From contig CAUGNZ010000049.1 of the NCBI GenBank assembly GCA_959601045.1, positions 1 to 10,424 of the forward strand: DNA of 10,424 nt, given 5' to 3'. Origin of the DNA: an uncultured Collinsella sp. Its GTDB lineage: Bacteria > Actinomycetota > Coriobacteriia > Coriobacteriales > Coriobacteriaceae. Positions 6,688-10,424 of this stretch are shown here, one piece after another. The position numbers and the translations under genes were made by a program. Within the stretch, counting starts at the first letter, position 1, and every line of letters starts with the position of its first letter. The notes below the pieces were generated by a model. It ran no database searches and was not told where the DNA came from. It worked only from the letters and a program-made list of their open reading frames with translations.

Positions 6688-6749
6688 GCAGATTTACACG
6701 TTGTGATGCAGCGTGTAGCCACTCTTCGAAGTTGCGGTGGAACAGCCCT

Positions 6750-6951
6750 CCGGAAAGTGCGTCCCACTATCCAGGCAAATTCTGGGTCAGACTTTCCCCA
6801 TGGGACCTCGCTGGGAAACTGTGTCCCAGAATTTCGACTCGAAACGGGACACGGTTTCCCAAACGGGCCCGTTCCGGAAACTACATCCCGCAATCGGCAC
6901 TCGAACCGGGATGCACTTTCCCGATCGAGCCTCATGGGAAACCGCGTCCCA
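6750..6951. repeat. 62-bp-period array of alternating palindromic motifs (BIME-like)
   Basis: Seven copies of a 17-bp motif, consensus about TGGGAAACTGTGTCCCA, alternate strictly in orientation: plus at 6750-6766, 6812-6828, 6874-6890 and 6935-6951; minus at 6783-6799, 6845-6861 and 6907-6923. Spacers are 16, 12, 16, 12, 16 and 11 bp, so the plus copies recur every 62, 62 and 61 bp. The spacer sequences differ almost completely while their lengths are kept. The motif itself is a short palindrome (TGGGA, 7 bp, TCCCA). This is the architecture of bacterial interspersed mosaic elements built from REP units. It fills the gap between the end of the ManO gene and the tRNA promoter. Function could be transcript-end protection, a protein-binding platform or a passive repeat. 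A CRISPR array is excluded by the alternating orientation and short spacers. Confidence 0.8.
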
Positions 6952-6975
6952 CTTTAGGGGGGCGCTCTTTAATGG

Positions 6976-7374
6976 CTAGTTGCCTTTGTGGAAAAGGTTC
7001 TTGATGACGGAGGGGATGCTCTTGGCGCCCTTGGCCGTCACATCGATAAAGTCGGGCGAACGAACGAGCCTGTCCTCGTCAATGTACTTACGCACCGCGC
7101 GAAGCGTTTCCTTGTCATTGCGCGTCGAAAACGTAAAGTGGCCATTCTCTTTGGTAAAGATGGCAAAACGCGTAATCTTCTTGGTGCCGCGCAAAACCTC
7201 GGCGGCAATATAGTCGACCTCGTCCCACGGGATTTGGATATAATCCTCGGGATTACGCTCGTTATAGTACTCAAACGCCTTATTGCCCACCATCACGTTA
7301 CCGTGACTGGTAAGCCCCATCAGGCAGGTTGCCGGCGTTGCCAGATCGACCGTGCTGTTCTGAGATTGCGCCAT
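6976..7374 (-). CDS. manO: DUF956 family protein, ManO-like PTS accessory/regulator
   Basis: The protein has 132 residues, close to the usual size of DUF956. Family hallmarks are VMVGNKAFEYYN (about 28-39), YIQIPWDEVDYIAAEV (45-60), ITRFAIFTKENGHFTFST (67-84) and the C-terminal VRKYI and LVRSPDF. ManO genes typically lie directly downstream of mannose-type PTS genes, as here, and ManO has been proposed to modulate expression of that operon; its molecular activity is not settled. I chose ATG at 7374 rather than the in-frame GTG at 7425, because the GTG lies inside the terminator hairpin and the ATG matches the family's MAQS start, with GGAGG and GAGG upstream. A terminator separates it from EIID, so its level probably depends on read-through or on a promoter within that hairpin. 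Confidence 0.88.
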   Translation of the reverse strand: MAQSQNSTVDLATPATCLMGLTSHGNVMVGNKAFEYYNERNPEDYIQIPWDEVDYIAAEVLRGTKKITRFAIFTKENGHFTFSTRNDKETLRAVRKYIDEDRLVRSPDFIDVTAKGAKSIPSVIKNLFHKGN

Positions 7375-7390
7375 ACGCGCCTCGCCCTCC

Positions 7391-7438
7391 AATAAAAACA
7401 ATCGGACCGCATCCAGTGTACCCACCGGGTGCGGTCCG
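7391..7438 (-). terminator. rho-independent terminator after the PTS operon
   Basis: CGGACCGCA (7403-7411) pairs with TGCGGTCCG (7430-7438) across an 18-nt loop, and the minus strand continues ATTGTTTTTATT (7391-7402). It lies 57 bp after the EIID stop and ends right at the GGAGG of the ManO gene, so it may act as an expression step-down or attenuator between the transporter and ManO. Confidence 0.8.
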
Positions 7439-7444
7439 TTTCAA
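7415..7444 (-). promoter_or_regulatory. possible ManO promoter inside the terminator
   Basis: On the minus strand TTGAAA (7439-7444) is followed after 18 bp by TACACT (7415-7420), in the terminator loop. Transcripts would start near 7408 and would include the ManO ribosome binding site. The match is moderate, and chance is quite possible. Confidence 0.3.
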
Positions 7445-7494
7445 TGGCTCAAAAGCCCTTGCCTAGCAACTCTCGGTCTTAAGCCGAAGCGTGC

Positions 7495-8415
7495 TTACAT
7501 GAAGCCGCAGACGCGACCGATGATGCCGACGGCGAAGAGAGCCAGGATGATGACGATCGGGCTGACCTTCTTCTTGAGGAGCTTGCAGACCAGCAGGGTC
7601 AGGCACACGGCGGCAAGGCCGGGGATGAGCTGATCGAGGTTGGCCTGAAGCGTGGTGACCTTCACCGGGTCGAGTGCGTTGGCACCGACAGAGCTGTACA
7701 TCGTCAATGCCTGCTTGATGCCCTCAGAACCGGCGGGCAGGTTGGCCCAGTCGATATAGGCGCCAGCGGACTGCGTGACCTTGGAGACGACCGGGGTGAA
7801 GGAGATGGACACCCAGCGCTCGACCAGGGCGCCGATGATGAACATACCCAGGATGGAAGCACCCTCGGTGACCTTGCCCATCAGACCGCCGGAGAGGTCC
7901 TTGGCGATGGAGGAGCCGACCTTGTAGCCAAACTCCTGCGTGTACCACAGGAAGGCGTAACGGATGATGTTCCACGCGAAGAAGAACAGCAGCGGACCGG
8001 CGATGCTGCCGGACAGGGCCAGGGAAGCGCCCAGTGCGCCCAGAATCGGGCGAAGGGTGAACCAGAAGGCGGGGTCGCCGACGCCGGCGAGCGGGCCCAT
8101 CATACCGACCTTGACGCCCTGAATGGCGACATCGTCAATCGGAGCACCGTTGGCGCGCTCCTCCTCGAGGGCGAGGGTAACGCCAATGACGGGGGCGGAA
8201 ACATAGGGGTGGGTGTTATAGAACTCCAGGTGGCGCTTAAGAGCGGCAATCTGGTCATCCTTGCTGGTGTAGAGCTTCTTGATCGCAGGGATCATTGCGA
8301 AGCACCAGCCGCCGTTCTGCATACGCTCGTAGTTCCACGAGCCCTGAAGGAACTGATGACGGAAGCAAACCTTCTTACGGTCAGCCTTGGTGAGCTGAAT
8401 CTTGTTCTCTGCCAT
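7495..8415 (-). CDS. manZ: PTS mannose/fructose/sorbose-family EIID component
   Basis: The protein has 306 residues and is the IID membrane subunit of a mannose-class permease, forming the sugar channel with IIC. The family's N-terminal cytoplasmic part is clear: LTKADRKKVCFRHQFLQGSWNYERMQNGGW is a continuous match in positions about 6-35 (shown here only as landmarks: FRHQFLQGSWNYERMQNGG). Then come PYVSAPVIGVTLALEEE and the GPLAGVGDPAFWFTLRPI block. Hydrophobic segments follow, with one or more at the C-terminus (IVIILALFAVGIIGRVCGF). ATG at 8415 is preferred over the GTG at 8424, since GGAGG overlaps the EIIC stop and sits at proper distance only from the ATG. It follows EIIC by 16 bp. The exact sugar is not readable; glucose/mannose is the common case when ManO is present. 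Confidence 0.93.
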   Translation of the reverse strand: MAENKIQLTKADRKKVCFRHQFLQGSWNYERMQNGGWCFAMIPAIKKLYTSKDDQIAALKRHLEFYNTHPYVSAPVIGVTLALEEERANGAPIDDVAIQGVKVGMMGPLAGVGDPAFWFTLRPILGALGASLALSGSIAGPLLFFFAWNIIRYAFLWYTQEFGYKVGSSIAKDLSGGLMGKVTEGASILGMFIIGALVERWVSISFTPVVSKVTQSAGAYIDWANLPAGSEGIKQALTMYSSVGANALDPVKVTTLQANLDQLIPGLAAVCLTLLVCKLLKKKVSPIVIILALFAVGIIGRVCGFM

Positions 8416-8431
8416 ATGTATCACTCCCCTC

Positions 8432-9250
8432 CTACTCGTAATCGTTCAGAATGTCGCCGAGCGGGTCACCGGAGCCACCGCCCATGCCGCCACCCTGCTT
8501 GGCCAGATCCTTAAGGCCAAGGTAGATGAGGGCAAGGGAGATGCCGATGAGGCCAAGGGCGATCAGCGTGAGCTGAGGGATGGCAGCAAGGACAAAGCCG
8601 AGGATGAAGAACGGCCAGGTCTCCTTGGTGGCCATCATGTTGATGACCATGGCGTAACCGACGGAAGCGACCATGCCGCCGCCGACAGCCATGCCGCCGG
8701 ACAGCCAATCGGGCATAGCGTTAAGCGCGTTGGTAACAGCCTCGGCCGGGATGATGCACAGAAGTACTGCCGGGATGGCGATACGAACACCCTGCATGAG
8801 GATGCCGGCGTACTGCCAACGCTCGATGCCGGCGAAGTCGCCCTTCTCGGCGCAGGCGTCCATGCCGTGAACCATAGCGGTAGCCAGGGTACGGCAGATC
8901 ATGGTCAGGAACAGACCAGCGACCGACAGCGGGACGGCGACGGCGATGGCGGCGGTAACGGCCTTGGCCGAATCGGTGGCGCCACCGTTGAGGGCGAGCA
9001 CCATGATGATCGAAGAAGCGACCGAGGCCAGAGCGGCGTCAGGCGCGACGGCGGCGCCGACGTTAGCCCAGCCAAGGGCCATCATCTGGAGCGAACCGCC
9101 CAGGAGGATGCCCTCCTGAAGGTGACCGGTTACGAGACCGATAAGCGTGCATGCCACGAGCGGCTGATGGAACTGGAACTCATCCAGAATGCCTTCCATA
9201 CCGGCAAGCAACGCGACAATCGCAACAAGCAGAATAGTGATTGCAGACAT
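8432..9250 (-). CDS. manY: PTS mannose/fructose/sorbose-family EIIC component
   Basis: The protein has 272 residues, typical for IIC of this class, and is very hydrophobic with many membrane segments. Landmarks are the N-terminal helix ITILLVAIVALLAGMEG, FHQPLVACTLIGLVTGHLQE with GILLGGSLQMMALGW, and AALASVASSIIMVLALNGG. IIC and IID together pass the sugar while the cytoplasmic IIB domain phosphorylates it. The protein ends in an unusual Gly-rich tail (GGGMGGGSGDPLGDI) before NDYE. The ATG start has AGGAGG nine bases upstream, overlapping the region just after the EIIAB stop; the gap to EIIAB is 15 bp, so the two are co-transcribed. Confidence 0.94.
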   Translation of the reverse strand: MSAITILLVAIVALLAGMEGILDEFQFHQPLVACTLIGLVTGHLQEGILLGGSLQMMALGWANVGAAVAPDAALASVASSIIMVLALNGGATDSAKAVTAAIAVAVPLSVAGLFLTMICRTLATAMVHGMDACAEKGDFAGIERWQYAGILMQGVRIAIPAVLLCIIPAEAVTNALNAMPDWLSGGMAVGGGMVASVGYAMVINMMATKETWPFFILGFVLAAIPQLTLIALGLIGISLALIYLGLKDLAKQGGGMGGGSGDPLGDILNDYE

Positions 9251-9265
9251 GTATCGGACCCTCCT

Positions 9266-10258
9266 TTACTGTGCTTGAGCGGCCAGTTCGGCCTTAGCTT
9301 TCTTCAACATGGCGTCGAGATCCTCGGAGGAATCCGAAGGAACCTTGCGGACCTCGAACTTGACGCCCTTGGCCTTGAGAGCCTCGATGGTCTTGACATC
9401 GTCATCGCCCATAGCGACAGCGTTAGTGACGACGACCTTGCCCTTGGAGTGGGCCATGGAACCGATGTTGGCTTCCTTGATGTCGACGCCGGCCTCGATG
9501 GCCCTGAGCAGATCCTGCGGGTTCTCGAACAGCAGCATCGCCTTGGTGTCGCCAAAGCGCGTGTCCTTGACGACCTCGGCCATCTTCTTGATAGGCACGA
9601 CGTTGGCGTGGACTCCCGGAGGGGCAGCCTGCTCGATCATGGTCTTGCGGAGCTCGTCGTGAGCAACGCCGTCGGAGACCACGATGATGCGGTTGGGGTT
9701 GATCTGCTTGGTCCACGTGGTGGCCACCTGACCATGCAGCAGGCGCGTGTCGATACGGACGTGGGCGATCTTGATGTGCCCGTCGCCGATCACCGTTCCC
9801 GGAGGAATGGCACCCGCAGGAGCAGCGGCGGCCGCAGCCGGCTTCTTCTCCTCGGGCTCCAGAGACTCGGGCTTGACGCGCACGCCGGCCTTAGCCTCAG
9901 TCACGAGATGTTTTGCGATCGCATGTGCAGTGTTCTTTGCGTCAAAGCGCTGCGAATATGCCTCGATGAGCATAGGCAGGTTGACACCGGTGACGATAGC
10001 CCAGGAATCGTGGCCCTCGATGAGCCCGCTGATCTGGTTGAACGGCGTGCCGCCCCACAGATCAACGAGGAAGAGCACCTGCTCCTGGTCCTCGAAGGAA
10101 GCGATTGCCTCCTCGACCTTGGCACGGAAGTCGTCGGGGCCCATGCTCGGCTCGAGCGAGACCACGGCAACAGACGGCTGATCGCCAAAGACCATCGAGC
10201 CCGTCTGCTTGATTCCAGCCGCCAAGTCACCATGGCTAGCAAGAACAATACTTACCAT
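9266..10258 (-). CDS. manX: PTS mannose-family fused EIIAB component
   Basis: The protein has 330 residues and fuses IIA and IIB. IIA (about 1-125) begins VSIVLASHGDLAAGIKQT; H9 should accept phosphate from HPr, and DLWGGTPFNQ is the family's second signature. A flexible Ala/Pro linker follows (about 128-155, with KPAAAAAAPAGAIPP). IIB (about 160-325) carries HVRIDTRLLHGQVATTW, with H175 as the phosphorylated histidine that hands phosphate to the sugar held by IIC/IID. I chose ATG at 10258, which has AAGGAGG seven bases upstream; the adjacent GTG at 10261 is too close. It is the first gene of the operon EIIAB-EIIC-EIID. An ATG at 10263 in another frame stops at once. Confidence 0.95.
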   Translation of the reverse strand: MVSIVLASHGDLAAGIKQTGSMVFGDQPSVAVVSLEPSMGPDDFRAKVEEAIASFEDQEQVLFLVDLWGGTPFNQISGLIEGHDSWAIVTGVNLPMLIEAYSQRFDAKNTAHAIAKHLVTEAKAGVRVKPESLEPEEKKPAAAAAAPAGAIPPGTVIGDGHIKIAHVRIDTRLLHGQVATTWTKQINPNRIIVVSDGVAHDELRKTMIEQAAPPGVHANVVPIKKMAEVVKDTRFGDTKAMLLFENPQDLLRAIEAGVDIKEANIGSMAHSKGKVVVTNAVAMGDDDVKTIEALKAKGVKFEVRKVPSDSSEDLDAMLKKAKAELAAQAQ

Positions 10259-10305
10259 CACATAACCTCCTTTTTGTCTACGTAATTCCTACACGACAGT
10301 TATGG

Positions 10306-10311
10306 AGTATA
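10306..10311 (-). promoter_or_regulatory. possible -10 box of the PTS operon
   Basis: TATACT on the minus strand lies about 48 bp before the EIIAB start codon and matches five of six consensus bases. The -35 region (AACAAT with 17-bp spacing) is poor, so an activator may be needed. The leader region also has two TTTGCAG copies upstream (within 10312-10355). No cre-like or sigma-54-like site was recognised. Confidence 0.4.
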
Positions 10312-10408
10312 GCTGCAAATACAGCAGAATTGTTTGAAAAACTGCAAAAGGTAGCATTATTTGTTTAAACCTTGATTCTCATTTTCATTGCAACAGCCTC
10401 AGGACTCA

Positions 10409-10424
10409 GCGCAACGCGTTGCGC
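10409..10424. repeat. 16-bp perfect palindrome at the window edge
   Basis: GCGCAACGCGTTGCGC reads the same on both strands. It lies about 150 bp upstream of the PTS operon and is cut by the window end, so it may be longer. It could be a regulator-binding site or part of a terminator of the next gene upstream. Confidence 0.5.

Noticed and set aside
6543..6935. Minus-strand open frame of 130 codons
   Set aside because: It runs through the whole tRNA-Arg gene, its terminator and the repeat array.
6750..6951. CRISPR array
   Set aside because: Repeats are only 17 bp, alternate in orientation, are diverged and have 12-16 bp spacers; no cas gene is nearby.
6750..6951. Integron attC sites
   Set aside because: The size is similar, but the core sites GTTRRRY/RYYYAAC are missing and no cassette genes lie between units.
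8402..10285. Plus-strand open frame of 627 codons
   Set aside because: It lies antisense to the three clear PTS genes, has no family features and reflects GC-rich codon bias.
10312..10355. Sigma-54 promoter of the kind driving some mannose PTS operons
   Set aside because: No GG/GC elements at -24/-12 are seen, and actinobacteria generally lack sigma-54.

Overview
The window looks like the chromosome of a high-GC gut actinobacterium of the class Coriobacteriia, most likely Collinsella or a close relative. This rests on the mannose-type PTS operon (fused EIIAB, EIIC, EIID) followed by a ManO/DUF956 gene, strong AGGAGG-type ribosome binding sites and GC near 60%. The genus is an inference from gene content and style, not proven. 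All recognisable genes lie on the minus strand, so transcription runs from high to low coordinates.

Layout from the right end. A regulatory region (10264-10424) precedes manX-like EIIAB (9266-10258), EIIC (8432-9250) and EIID (7495-8415), which form a tight operon that imports and phosphorylates mannose/glucose-type sugars. A rho-independent terminator (7391-7438) sits directly in front of the ribosome binding site of the ManO/DUF956 gene (6976-7374). Then comes a tandem array with a period of about 62 bp (6750-6951). It is made of seven copies of a 17-bp motif in strictly alternating orientation and resembles a REP/BIME element. A tRNA-Arg(CCT) gene (6596-6671) with its own terminator follows.

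Left of the tRNA the character changes to an accessory defence region. A 363-bp gap holds two consecutive, mutually homologous ~80-nt hairpins (6301-6380 and 6398-6474). Their non-Watson-Crick positions within helices are G.U wobbles when read as plus-strand RNA, and they differ from each other by compensatory changes. Next is a three-gene operon: an MmeI-like type IIL restriction-modification enzyme (3404-6232), a GmrSD-like DUF262/HNH protein (1635-3404, start codon overlapping the previous stop by one base) and a SEFIR/TIR-domain protein (693-1610). The likely logic is self-marking and cutting of unmodified DNA by the first protein, attack on modified phage DNA by the second, and a TIR-type effector as a third layer. 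This combined role is inference. The likely target-recognition segment of the MmeI-like protein is a sharply bounded patch of lower GC (about 46% against 60-63%), a sign of specificity swapping.

The left 692 bp hold no confident gene. They are very GC-rich and full of hairpins, including a perfect 15-bp stem, and may contain a structured RNA, a decayed mobile-element gene, or both.
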